This document shows positions 10,690 through 35,280 of a stretch of DNA of 64,000 bases, piece after piece; position 1 is the stretch's first letter; each line of letters begins with the position of its first letter. The notes under the pieces were generated by a model that saw only the letters and a list, made by a program, of their open reading frames with translations, did no database searches and had not been told where the DNA came from. The stretch spans positions 38,372,585 through 38,436,584 of the forward strand of contig CM055102.1 of the NCBI GenBank assembly GCA_029204225.1, in the 5' to 3' direction. Both the position numbers and the translations under genes were made by a program. This stretch comes from Diphasiastrum complanatum. Taxonomy: Eukaryota; Streptophyta; Lycopodiopsida; Lycopodiales; Lycopodiaceae.

Positions 10690-11696
10690 AACATCAACGT
10701 CTAACACACATGAGGTGATCCTAGATTCAGGAGCCACCTCACACTTCGTGACATGAAGAAGAATCATGTCTAATTTCAGAAGTGCAGATCCCTCAAGATT
10801 CATACTTCTTGGAGATGGATCTAGACATCGAGTGAACAACATTGGTTCACTATGGCTCAACACCAACGACAGAGACAGACGACTTGAAGATGTTTTGTTC
10901 GTGTCACTACTTTGCAGTAAGACTTGCCCTTTGTAGCAAGAATAGCAGATGCAGGCATGCGTGTGATGTTTTTTAGCGAAGCATGCAACATGATTGATGC
11001 CAGCACCAGCACTCTCATAGCTCAAGGCAGAAGGAAAGGCAACCTATATCATCTGAAGGTGCGCCTACTTGAAGATTAGATGCATCAGACCCATGATGAC
11101 TCGCCAGACACTCTGTGGCACAGAAGACTCTATCACATGAACTCAATGGCACTTTACCAGGCAAGTCATCATAAAGCGATAACAGGGGTCAGCATCTCGA
11201 ATGCAACCAGTTCGACCACCTGTGATGCATGTTTGAAAGGCAAGATGTCGCGCACTCCATTCATCAAAGACTCCTACAGAACAACCAAGATTCTGGAGCT
11301 GGTGCACTCTGACATCTGCGGACCATTCAACATGATCTCAGTAGGAGGCTCAAAGTCTTATATAACCTTCATTTATAGCAAGTTTGCCAAAGTGTATTTT
11401 ATTCAGAATAAATCTAAAGCACTCGCTAAATTCATAGATAACGTGAATTGGACAGAGAGATGTACAGGCGGCAAGGTGAAGCAGATCAGAACTAATCGAG
11501 GTGGCGAATATATCTCGAATCGCTTCACTAACTTCTGCAATGATCGTGGTATCATTCATAGAAGAACTGCAGCCTACACACCGCAGCACAATGGTGTTGC
11601 TGAACGAAAGAACAGGACCCTAATGGAAGCAGCCAGATGCATGATGGCCTATTCGAAAGCTCCAAGGACACTGTGGGCTGAAGCAGTAGCTACATA
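10690..11696 (+). pseudogene. Copia A2: protease and integrase, truncated at 11696
   Basis: VILDSGATSHF at about 10716 is the copia aspartic protease active site (DSGA intact), soon followed by a TGA. FILLGDGSRHRV and RLEDVLFV follow. ORF 11080-11697 begins with the GAG-pre-integrase (LWHRRLYHMN), CDACLKGKMSRTPF (zinc-finger cysteines), HSDICGPF (first catalytic Asp), then IRTNRGGEYIS, where the second catalytic Asp is Asn, then TPQHNGVAERKNRTLMEAA with the Glu side. The coding match ends at TLWAEAVAT at 11695; RT and RNase H are absent, replaced by unrelated sequence. Confidence 0.9.
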
Positions 11697-11705
11697 AGTG
11701 GCAAT

Positions 11706-12410
11706 TTGGAGCTAGTCAAGAGCATAAAAGGGAAGTCAAGTGGCAAAGATACTTTGGATATATTTTTGCAAGTTATTGAAGACTCAAGTAAGGTCAAGGG
11801 AGTAGCAAGGAAGTGTTGTTCAAGTTTACTTTACTTGTTCTATCTCATGTTTGAGCTATTTCATATGAATGTGTGCAAATTGTCAAGATATGGTGAAATT
11901 AGCTACATTGCCTTGCAATATCTTGTTGTTGGAGTTATACTAGAATTCTTGGCTGGTTTTGATGATGGGAATGAAGCTATTGGAGGTTCATTATATTTGT
12001 CATTCATGATCAAATCATCAAGTGGTGATGATATTTTATGGCAAGATGGAGAAGGCTCATTCATTGTTTTTTATTGTGAAAACATATCAAGGAAGGACAA
12101 AAATGGAGGAGATATGCAAGCATTGGATGATAACTATTTACTGTTTGGTTACTATTATTTTCTAGAGAGTTCAAAGTTTGAAGTATGGAGGAATCATTAC
12201 ATTTACATTCTATTTGGTTCTTCATGTTCTAGTTACATCTTGATGTGTAAAATTGATATAAGAAATAGTGAAGCATCCAATGTGGACACTATTATCTATA
12301 TCAATTATGGAAGTTACTATAAAACCATAGAAAGGAGGTTGTACTTAGGATGGAGATCATTCTTAAGATGCATCAAAGTTGTGGTACAACTAGTTGAAGA
12401 GAGAGTGTAA
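11706..12410 (+). CDS. Unrecognised 234-codon ORF ending at an LTR edge
   Basis: I do not recognise this protein. The ORF starts two codons after the copia A2 break (MELVKSIKGK) and its stop TAA lies within the first five bases (TGTAA) of the LTR that begins at 12406. It is preceded by a purine tract GAAGAGAGAG, as expected of the region just upstream of a 3' LTR. Features: a Lys/Ser N-terminus, hydrophobic segments at about residues 39-54 (SSLLYLFYLMFELFHM), 67-85 and 165-182, many Ser, Asp, Tyr and Gly, and a basic C-terminus. A retroelement accessory or envelope-like ORF is possible. The alternative is a chance ORF in a C-poor strand. No motif decides it. Confidence 0.4.
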   Translation: MELVKSIKGKSSGKDTLDIFLQVIEDSSKVKGVARKCCSSLLYLFYLMFELFHMNVCKLSRYGEISYIALQYLVVGVILEFLAGFDDGNEAIGGSLYLSFMIKSSSGDDILWQDGEGSFIVFYCENISRKDKNGGDMQALDDNYLLFGYYYFLESSKFEVWRNHYIYILFGSSCSSYILMCKIDIRNSEASNVDTIIYINYGSYYKTIERRLYLGWRSFLRCIKVVVQLVEERV

Positions 12411-13100
12411 AAAATTGTCAACTAGTTCTATGGTTTTTGTTGGTTTATTGGCATTTTTAGAGGCCAACTTGAAATCTCAACTTAGAGATAGCTTCATATT
12501 TGTCAATAAGGGCCTAAATAGTGGATTTACTATTTTTGGCAAGTAGATAACTAGATGAGGTCAAATTTTGACCCATTCTAATTGGCTAATATAGGTACAT
12601 TGCATCTAGACTAGATTTTTTAGGTTTTTGATGAAGTATCTAGAAGTTTTCAAATTAGGTCAAGTTTGGGACAAGTGCCAAATGACATTTTGGAAGCTAT
12701 AAATAGCTGTACCTACATGGAGAAATAATCATCATAGTTTTTTTCTTTGTAAAAAAATTCATCTCTTGTGTTTATATTTTCCATCTCATGTGTTTCTTTG
12801 TTGATATCTTGGTTTTATATGTGTAGAATATCGATTTCTTGGTTGCTCTTGGATCCACATGTGTGAAGTACTATACTTTACTACTGTTTTATGGAAATGG
12901 ACAATACTAAGGCATATCTAAGTGTTTATGATATGATCTTTGTGCATTTCGAAGTTTTAGCATGCATAAAGTAGTGATTTCTATCTTCTAGCTATTTTTA
13001 GATGTGCACTCCAAATTGGCCCAAGATCTTGTTGATCCACTAATGTGTTTTGGATCTGTATTTTTTCAGAAATTGCACCTTCAAGGCAATAAAATTTTTT
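12406..13100 (+). mobile_element. LTR of an unidentified retroelement (right end approximate)
   Basis: TGTAAAAAATTGTCAACTAG follows a polypurine tract. The first 130 bases match a similar block at 37169 (TGTGAAAAATTGTCAACTAA, GAGGCCAACTTG, TTTACTATTTTT), so this is a repeated family. A TATA box lies about 290 bases in. I could not place the 3' end. Confidence 0.6.
12698..12705 (+). promoter_or_regulatory. Probable LTR TATA box
   Basis: TATAAATA sits in AGCTATAAATAGCTG, about 290 bases inside the LTR that starts at 12406. This is a normal position for a plant LTR core promoter, with transcription expected to start about 30 bases further on. Confidence 0.5.
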
Positions 13101-13479
13101 ACATGCTAAAAGAAAAAACAAGGACGTTGTGGCTTTATGCTACAAAGGTCTTGCCATAATGATAGTAAAATTGTTGGATTGAAACCTTACACTATCAAAG
13201 TCGTTACCACAAAAGTAGTTAAAGATTCTAGAATAGTTTTGCTATCGTTTGTAATCTATCAAGACTAATTATCATAGCTTCTCTTATTTTCTATAATCTT
13301 TAATCTATCAAAACCAATGATCATACCACTAGCATATGTGCAAAAAATTTATTTGATGCTGACTAACATAAGTTTTGAAAATTGGTTTGGAGGAAAAACT
13401 CCAAAAAGTGCTAAAATGGGCTAAAAAAAAATTTCGTTGTAAATAGTTCCAATCTATGCAACAATTTCACTACAACTAA

Positions 13480-13760
13480 TCAAAATCAGTGTTCACAATC
13501 TTTATTTTGAATAATCATATTTTATTATTCGGAATCGGTATTTATGATTAATATTCTAGAAATTCGCAATAAGTACTCAAAATCAATATTTATGATGAGG
13601 ATTAAAAAATGATTTATCTCTTAATAATCATAATATTCATGATCAATATTCAAGGGTATTCGTGATCAATATTTATACTAATCACAATCAATATTCACAA
13701 TAATCATGATCAATATTTGAAATATTTGCTTTTTCAGTATTCATGAGCTTAGATAATCAT
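13480..13760. repeat. Degenerate AT-rich repeats of a GATCAATATTCA-like word
   Basis: ATCAATATT or its close variants recur at least eight times (CATGATCAATATT, GTGATCAATATTTATA, CACAATCAATATTCACA and others), alternating with AATCATGAT. The array is irregular, not a clean tandem repeat. No coding signal is present. Confidence 0.6.
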
Positions 13761-13798
13761 CATCAACCATCAAAGTAGATCTTTCCAATGCTTGTAAT

Positions 13799-14620
13799 GT
13801 GAGCGATCTAGGATTGATGCACTATTGTCTTGGCATTGAAGTATGACAAAAGGAAGACGTTGTCTTTCTTACACAAAGCAAATATGCATGAGATTTGCTT
13901 TATAAGTTCAATATGCAGGATTGTAAGCCTTTGAGCACACCGATGGACAGACAGCTGGTGGGTAGTTTGATCTATTTGACACACACACGACCTGATATTT
14001 CTTATGTTGTTGTTGTTGTTAGTCAATTTATGCAAGATCCTAGTCAAGCCACTGGAAGTCTGTTGTATGTGTACTCAGGTACATTCGAGAGACATTGAAT
14101 TTTGGTTTGAAGTATAATTAGCGTGAAGTGCCAATGTTGGTAGGTTACACAAATGCTGATTGGGCAGGTAATATTGATGATAGACGATCTACCAGTGGTT
14201 ATACATTCAGTTATGGTACTGCTGCAGTTTCATGGAGCAACAAAAAGCAACCAACAGTAGCCTTATCTTCGACAGAAGCTGAATATCGTGCACTCATCAA
14301 TGCTACACAAGAAGCGGTATGCTTACGAACATTGCTTGTTGATTTAGGTCAATCATAGGTGGATGCGACTATTATCTCTTGCGACAACCAAAGCTGCATT
14401 CACCTTGCCAAAAATCCAATTCTACATGCTCAGACTAAACACGTCGAAATACATTATCACTTTGTTCGAGAGAAAATTGTTGATGGAGCCATTGATCTTG
14501 TTTTTTGTAAATTTGAAGATCAAATGGCAGATATTCTTACTAAGTCATTAGGTAGATGTAAATTTGAAAAGTTTCATACTTTATTAGGAATAGTAGAATG
14601 TAATTTTATCATTGAGGGAG
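13799..14620 (+). pseudogene. Copia RT end and RNase H, different family from A/B
   Basis: The frame starting VSDLGLMHYCLGIEV at 13799 contains two early stops. FLTQSKYA and MQDCKPLSTPMD follow, then after a deletion GSLIYLTHTRPDISY. RNase H runs from about 14128: [42 protein letters not shown], then a TAG, then CDNQSCIHLAKNP and KHVEIHYHFVREK, and DQMADILTKSLG. This is the complete copia RNase H order ending in the LTR. It is on the plus strand and sits just before a polypurine tract and LTR at 14621. It is clearly a remnant. Confidence 0.92.
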
Positions 14621-15100
14621 TGTTAAAAACCAATGATAAACTTATTACTGTTTACGATTTGCACCTTGAATTATAGTTTTATTTTTTTTTTAAATTGTGT
14701 GTTTATCATCAAGCCCTCTACAATTTTAGACTTTATATGTGGACTTTTATTATTCATCAACATAGATTCAAATGATTTACTTGTTAATATACAACTCAAA
14801 CGTCTTTCTGATTGAATCATTATCTGTGATATTTTGATTTGCAACCAATACAGACTTGCATAGAAAGAAAACAGATTAAAAAACAGACCTGCATAAGCAC
14901 ATTCAATTAATCATTTGAGAGAAAATACAAAATACTTATTTGAATGCACAAATCATTCTGTTCTAGTAACCTCCTCTCGAAAGATTCTAAGTATCCTTGA
15001 AAAATTGTTGCTTTCGTTTCTTGTTTTTAGCTTTCTTTGTTAGTATTTCCACATCTTTCAATAACTGTAAATTTTCAGAACGAATAAAATACAATATTAC
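14621..15100 (+). mobile_element. 3' LTR start of the copia remnant (end not defined)
   Basis: GAGGGAG (14614-14620) is the polypurine tract and TGTTAAAAACC begins the LTR, directly downstream of the RNase H domain. The rest is AT-rich and I could not find the terminal CA or a duplication. Confidence 0.55.
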
Positions 15101-15558
15101 TTGCATTTGTTCATATTCAATTCTAATGTCTGAAATAACTTTTTTCAATGACTCGTATTTTATTCAAAGATCTGCATTTTCTTGCTACAACTTTTGTGCA
15201 ACACATACACTCTCATGATAGTAGGAAGGCATAGATCTGATTTGACTCTCAAAAATTGAATCCTTTGCATTAAAAATGTTTTTCCATAATTTTTCAATCT
15301 TTCACAATATCCCAATAAACCATTATAGATCCATATAACTAGCTAAGTTATTGAGGGAAAGACAAGATGTTTTAGGGTATTAGAACCTTCAGGATACAAA
15401 GATCCATCTGTCCTCGGACTAAAGGTGCCAAGTCAATAGAAATGTATACGAAGTCATCATTGTAAAAAGTACAAAACCGAAAACTTCAAAGTATTCAAAT
15501 ATAAATACTAAAAAATATTTGAATGCAAATATATTCTTACCTGATGCAAGATAACCAA

Positions 15559-15890
15559 TTTCTAATGAAAGCTTCTATAATTATCCCCTTTTATATTCAA
15601 ATATGGATGGCGTCGATAGTTTTATTTCCACTACAAGATGGTGCTCATATTTTGATTTCATATCTCAAGAAGGATCACACGTCCAAAATCATATTTATAA
15701 AATTGTCATTAAACAAAATACAAGATTGATGAGAGCTTCTGTAATAGTGATCCCCTTCATATTCAAATATGGAGATGGCACTCTTATTTTGATTTCCACC
15801 ACAAGATGGCGCTCATATTTTTATTTCAAGAGAGAATATATATTCAATATCATATTTGTAAAATTGTGGTTAAACAAAACACAACCATAA
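15559..15890. repeat. Two-copy tandem duplication, period about 163 bp
   Basis: AAGCTTCTATAATTATCCCC near 15569 is followed about 163 bases later by GAGCTTCTGTAATAGTGATC. Both copies continue with ATATTCAAATATGGA, CACAAGATGG and AAAATTGT. They are diverged by substitutions and small indels. I see no gene here. Confidence 0.8.
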
Positions 15891-15899
15891 CAACAGTTG

Positions 15900-17500
15900 G
15901 TTTGCTTAACTATAACTATAGACGAGTTGGTTAAAACTTTGGAAATGGTGTGGGCAAAAAATTAAACAATATTATTTTATTTGTTTAGACTTTTTTTATC
16001 ATCCTATGTGGCATTTCTTATAGGGTCTTTTCTTAGTTTGAAAATCCTCTAATGACCTTCAGCTTTACAAGAAAATTTGTGATATATAGTATACCTCCAT
16101 TGAATGTTTGTTTGCTAGAAAATTTGAAAGCATCAATAATAACATTCATAAATTCCATCTGTCCATTAGTTGTTGATAGATAGACACTTTGTCTATGTAA
16201 GAATATAGATAGAACATTCGATTGAACAAGTTCGAAATGTCGTGATTAATAGCAAAGTATTACCATCAATGACAGGAAACTACAACTTCAAAGCTTACAC
16301 AATACAAATTCTCTGAGCCAAAAATCTAGCCTTTGTGCAAGATGGTATTAGAGGAGAGTGAACTATTAAAAAAAACAAGAGACGAGACCTTCATGTTATT
16401 CATTGGTGCACATTGTTGGATTGAAGAAAAAAATTACATTTAATTGCAAGATGTGAGCTTCTCACAGAAACAAGAGAGCCCTTGGTGTTGTTCATTGGTG
16501 GACATTGTTTGATCAAAGAGCAAAATATAAGTTTAAAATGCCAATCAAGTCATTTTTCTAGCTCAAGTTGTCTAGATGCAAGGCTTACTACCAAACATAC
16601 ACAAACTAAGAGCCATGCTTTTCATTAGGAGGAATAACCAAAACCCTTGGTTATATCTAGCGAGTGTTACATAAAAAAAAATCTATATCTAGAAAATCAA
16701 CATATGTGTTGTAGAATGTCACACACTTCTCCACAAAAGCTTGTCTCTTTCAACTCTAACAGGTTAAGCTCCCCCTTTAGACCAATGTTTCGTGTCTATC
16801 CTCCATTCACTTCTTCGATCACAAGGCAATCGGTGGATTTCAGGCCCCTAGTCATTCCTCCTACACCTTTGATCCAATCGAACTCATGTAATGACTAAAA
16901 ATTGGCTAGTCCTCTGCCCCAGCATGACATTGCACTTTGCTTGACCACCCCAACCAGTTGTTAGCTAGCCTTTTGTCACATCCAAGCTAGCTTTGACTTT
17001 AGCAGCTAGTCCATGATGGCCATCCTTTACTGCATCTCCAGCAACTCGCTAAATGGACTCACCAAGTCGCTGCTCGCAACAAGACCCCAACTTGGACTAA
17101 ATGCCTGACATGGATACCAGCCATAACTGCAGCTTATAGATTATTGGTCCTCACGTAACTGATCCATCAGAGATCATGTTAACCCTAACATTCCTTCCTC
17201 CTTTAGTAAGCCACTATTCACACCAATGCCATATCCAATAGAATCTTGAGGAACTAAATGCTTATTCAGTCCATTGGTCTTAGCTCCCACCGAAATGTCA
17301 CGTCAACAATCAAATTGTGTGCACTGTCACCAAAGGCAAAAATGAGCCTAGAAAATATGCTGATGCTGACTTAAAGATTCCATTGACAAGCAAGTTAGTC
17401 AATTTATGGTGTTTCCCATGAACAGCAACTAATGCTCAATGCTTGTCAATCTGCCATTTGCCATTTTTTACATTCAAAATTAGAATACAGAAAGCGAGAC
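15900..17500. other. Non-coding stretch with one short duplication
   Basis: I see no gene. At 16377-16440 and 16465-16530 two copies of a 60-base segment occur (ACAAGAGA, then TTCATTGGTGNACATTGTT). The part nearest 17500-17862 may be the 3' untranslated region of the GNAT gene on the minus strand, but I could not place its end. Confidence 0.4.
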
Positions 17501-17862
17501 ACAATATGCATCCCTGATTGTATGTAGATAAATATGCCTGCATTTTTCAGATGTCCAACAACCCCTTGCTTTTCAGATTTCATGATGCAGATGAATTCTT
17601 GCCGGTTTCTCTTGCTCTTGAATTGTGCAAAACTCTTACCTCATCTGTCATCTGAAATTGCTAGACTTAAATCACTTCAAAGTAGTAGCAAGCTTGTCAA
17701 ACTAATTGTATATATAAAAAATACAGGTGCACTACAGAGGTAAGTATGCAAACTTTTGGCATCACCATTTGTAGAATATACCCCCTCGTCCACTCGTACA
17801 AACTTCCCAAACCAGCAAAAGGATGCCCCACGTGTTACTGGACACCCATAACCAACTTCCTG

Positions 17863-31157
<13,295 letters not shown>

Positions 31158-31559
31158 CTGCAATAAGGTGCTCATTGCTTATGGTTTCCCTTCTTAAAAA
31201 GTTAAACAAACATGCTCATTCTACAGTTAATGAAAACCCAAGGTTAGACTATCCATGTCCAAATATAGCTTAGGTGCACAATATACATAAATGTGTGCAG
31301 ACATCCAGTCACACATTCACACATGTGTACACACCCCAACATTACAGAATAAGCCACATACCAACAGACAGAAATGTACTGAATGTATATGTGTATGGTA
31401 CATACATCTAAAGATCTAACATGTATGGTTCTATTTTGGGTGCAGCACATAACCATATCTATACAATACTTTCTCAGTACGAAGACTTCCACTATGACCT
31501 TTCTTTAACCATGAAAGATATCAATGGAAACTTGTCTCTCACACTTCTACCAGGACCTA

Positions 31560-31822
31560 CTACATAGATTTACATTGTTTGTTTGGTATGACCTATTGAT
31601 TGATTGAATGCTATTACACCTGGTATGGGTCTTGCAAAGTCTGAGGCAAATCTCTTTTGGTTTTGATAGCAAAATCAAGTAGCATACTCACGCTCTTGCC
31701 TAGTGAAGCTGAAATTGTAAATACAAGTTTAAATAGCTTCTTGTGCAATCTCAATCACTTAAATTCATGTGTTGAATGTCTAAAGATCCTCATTTCTCTA
31801 TTTTTCAACATGGTATCAGAGC
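31560..31822 (+). mobile_element. LTR end with primer-binding site (left end approximate)
   Basis: TTTTTCAACA (31801-31810) is followed directly by TGGTATCAGAGC (31811-31822), the plant initiator-Met primer site. So an LTR ends at 31810 in plus orientation. I could not find its start or any gag behind it. Confidence 0.6.
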
Positions 31823-31824
31823 TT

Positions 31825-32480
31825 TAGGCAAGTGATAGTTGTCGGAATTCAAAGTGAACTAGAAGCAGAAACATTCACAATGAATTAAGTGATTAATGTT
31901 CTATGAACAATCACAAATTATGCATACAAGTGGAAGCAAAGTAGGATATCAATGGAGACAAATCTCTATACAAAGAATGTATGCACATAAGCATTGGCAC
32001 TCTCTCTAGCCTCTCCAGCCTCTTTAGGCTCTTCCTTCTCTTCAGCCTCTTCGGGCTCTTCCTCCCCCCTTCAGCAGAAAGAGGCCGCCTATTTATACTA
32101 GTAGAGATAGAGAAATCCAAAGGCCAATGGTTCCCAATGTGGAACATCCAAAAGCCAACAGCCAAGAGCCATATGTTACATAGGAGTTATAATAACAAAC
32201 AAAAAGCCTTGGCATCGAACAGCCAAGTGCTAATTGGAGAAGAAGGTCACCTGGCCCATGGACCCCCCATTATGAGTTGGGCCCCTCCAAACTTAGTACA
32301 TGGACCAAAAGTTAAAAAATGCTCCTTGGGTCCTCAAAACCATATACATTGCCCCAACTTCATTAAATATAGCATTAACCGCATGAAGTCACACAATTCA
32401 AGCTTTTTTTCCCAAGAAAATCAGTAAAATAACTATTGAAAAATAAGAAAAGAGAAAAAATAAAATAAAATGAAAACTTA
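31825..32480 (-). mobile_element. Probable minus-strand LTR fragment
   Basis: On the minus strand AGTATAAATAGGCGGC (around 32089) looks like a TATA box, followed by a run of GAGGAAGAGCCCGAAGAGGC-like 10-12-bp repeats (32060-32000). It lies directly downstream of a minus-strand gypsy pol, so it could be that element's 3' LTR. Ends were not defined. Confidence 0.35.
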
Positions 32481-34250
32481 TCTAGGCATTGATTATAAAG
32501 AATCTTGAGGCAGCCAATACTTTTGTAATCGACATGTGATTGTTGGTACAAACTTTGTATGTTGCTCGAAACGCCCACAGAGTCGCCTACAACTTATGCT
32601 CCTAATCTGATGGCTTTCACTATCTTGGTAAGGATATTGCATAAAATCTTGGTGGATGATTCATCTCGGCCATTTCCTCATGGATAATAAGGCGTATTAA
32701 TCAACGAACGACAAAGAATTATTTTCGTAAGATTTTGATTGTTTCATGATGAGTGCCTCAATCACTTACCATTTCCACCAGACAACCAACTCAGACAATA
32801 ATTTGCTCATAAAGAGATTTGGCAGTGGATTAAGCATCTGCTAATCATATTCCTTTGGCTTCAACCCATTTAGTCAGATGACTGATTGCCACAATGATAT
32901 ATCTTACCTAGATTCCACTCACAGCTGGATGGATTGGTCCTACATAATCCAAGCCCCAATTTTCATAAGGTTCCTGCACTAATACTGGATATAATGGCTC
33001 ATAATTTGCCTTTGTTGGTCTTCATGCCCTTTGACAAACATCACAACTCTAGATAAACCCTTCTATATCTTTGTATTCAACTATATCTATGGCCCATTCA
33101 GGAACTGCATCCACATAAAACAACGCTACATTGGGAAGATCATCGTCAACTTCTCTATTTTTCGGTGATGTTTTATCCTTGAAACATGATCTTCCATATA
33201 ACGTTATTTTCCCTTCCGTATCACCAAACAAAAATCAAACTCTTGCAATACTGATAGCCATTTCGTGATCATGCTTGTATTGCAAGTTTTGTTTACCAAA
33301 TGTGATAATGGTTGATGATCTGTATAAAAAGTAAAATGTGTTGCCATCAAATAATGACAACTTTTTTATAGCAAAAACCATGGCCAAAACCTCTCTTTCC
33401 GTGGTAGAGTAGTTTGTTTCTGCATCATTCAACTAGCGGCTTGTAAATCGGATTGGAAAATCCTTCTTGTATTCGCCTGGTTGAGTTGACACAACTCCCA
33501 TTGCATACTTAAATGCATCGGTATGGAAACAAAATTATATCGTGCAATACGATGGTCTTAAGATAGGTGCGAATATCAATGCTTCCTTCAATTTTTGAAA
33601 TGATTCCAATGCATCCTCTGTCCAAATTAGAATAATTTTGTAGATAGGACGTGCTAAATCTGCAAATGCTAAAATAAAGATTCTGTAGTATTTTGCATGC
33701 CCCATACAGATATAAACTTCCCGAATCATTCTTGGTGGAGGAAGATCCATGATGATCTTGATCTTTGTTAAATTTGTAACTATGTCGTGGAACGAAATCC
33801 TGTGTCCCAATACCAAGCCATGTGTTACCCAAATATGACACTTCTCTGGATTTAAGGACATCTAAAACTTGCAACGTTGAGCAAACACTTTGTCAAGTTG
33901 AGTAAGATGTTCATCATCCACCCATGAACACAACGATCATTCAAGTAGATCTCCAAGAACTGTCGCACTCCTTAAAGGCAAACTGCACAGCGTTACAACG
34001 CCCAAACGACATAGCTTTGTAGGCATAGGTTCCCCATTCAATGGCAAAAGTTGTTTTATGCTGAATCCATTCAAGAAACTATAGGCTTCTGCTCCTGCAA
34101 CACAATCCAAAATACTTTCTGTGAATGATAATGAAAAATGATCCTTCCTTGTTACCACAATTAGTGCCTTGAAGTTCACACAAATTCACATTTTACCATT
34201 CTTCTTGGGTACTATTACGAGTAGGAAAACACCTTTTATTCATCTAAGTT
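32480..34250 (-). pseudogene. Ty3/gypsy pol remnant (RT, RNase H, integrase)
   Basis: Minus strand: RT middle VNFKALIVVTRKDHFSLSF and GAEAYSFLNGFS (34179-34060); RT end MSLNPEKCHIWVTHG and LGHRIS (33861-33790); connection LARPIYK and ALESFQKLKEAL; RNase H NYSTTEREVLAMVFAIKKL (33415-33360). Further on LPNVALFYVDAVPEWA, and integrase fragments WGLDYVGPIHPAVSGI and HLTKWVEAKGI (32960-32870), ending TLWAFRATYKV near 32560. The catalytic DD motif of RT is not visible. The wording (LARPIYK, GLDYVGPIHP) suggests the Tat/Athila side of gypsy, which is an inference. All reading frames are broken. Confidence 0.85.
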
Positions 34251-34259
34251 GACTTTTAG

Positions 34260-35280
34260 GCCTCTAACTAATTTAATTCCACAATGGCCTTAAAAGTGCT
34301 TTTATTTCTAACTAACAAATGAAATTATGACGTGCTCATCGGGTTGAACTTACATGTAGGGTGCCAAAGCCCTCACACGTATTCTTCTAGTTATTCTGCC
34401 CTATTTACAAGGTGGACCCCACCAGCGCCCAACAATACTTTTCCGAATGAGTATTAGCATATCTTGCATGACTTGGTCGACCCTCTCTATTTGGTCATTC
34501 GACTCTGGATGCTCATAGTCAACCTAGATCCAACCTATGAAACACAACCTCCAAAAGTGGCTGTTAATTTTGTTGTTCCAATATCAGTTGGTAGCTCATA
34601 AGGCTTGAAAACACCCTCCACAAACAGCTTCGCTAATTTGGAAGTTCACACATTCTTCTTGGTTGGAATGAAATATCCCATTTTGTTCAATTGGCTCATG
34701 ATCACCCAGGCATGTGATCGCTATTATTGAATGTCCTTTTTCATACATGGTTAATACAAGGCAATGCAGACAAAAAACGCAAGTATCTGGACCAACCATT
34801 ACTAGATACTTCCATCACATATGAATGTCACCTATTAACATGACCTCCCCAAACTATATCTTCTTCTGTCAATTACTCATGATTATGTAGGCAATTTATG
34901 TCATATGCACAGCTCACTAAACTTAACTTAGAGGAATTCTCGGGAGGTTTTTTCATGCTCCACCAATTGGATTTATACGTGCAATATGCTCTCATCTTAT
35001 GTGTACAGTTCTTTTTTAAAAAAGGCATTGATCACATTGCTTACTCTTCTTCTTCTACTCTTGTTATTGTTGTTGTCACTGTCATCATTGTGGCTGTTGC
35101 TGCTTCTTTCGGTCTTCTTCATGTTCGTCCTTTTCTGCTGCTTCATGTTCCTCTTCTACCTCCTGTGTTGCTCTTCTTCTTCTTTTGTTGGCATCATCTG
35201 CTTCTTGTCATTCCTCTTCCTCTTCTACCTCTCTTTCTCTTCTCTTTCTTCTTCCTCTGCTAGTTAATCTACTACTTCTA
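34260..35280. other. No clear gene; pyrimidine-rich tract at 35038-35262
   Basis: The segment 34640-34800 (minus) might continue the gypsy remnant (protease side), but the match is too weak to call. From 35038 to 35262 the plus strand is CTT/TCT-rich, which produces long Leu/Phe-rich ORFs that are composition artefacts. Confidence 0.5.

Noticed and set aside
14997-15218. Cys/Phe-rich 73-codon ORF as a small secreted protein
   Set aside because: It lies in an LTR-like AT-rich region with no supporting signal or second copy.
31911-32427. Host gene on either strand around the 148-codon ORF
   Set aside because: Short GAGGCT/CTCTTC-type repeats and a TATA box on the minus strand fit an LTR better; no exon pattern is visible.
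34898-35267. Long Leu/Phe-rich ORFs (121 and 93 codons)
   Set aside because: They are produced by a CTT/TCT-rich tract; several frames are open at once and no family pattern appears.
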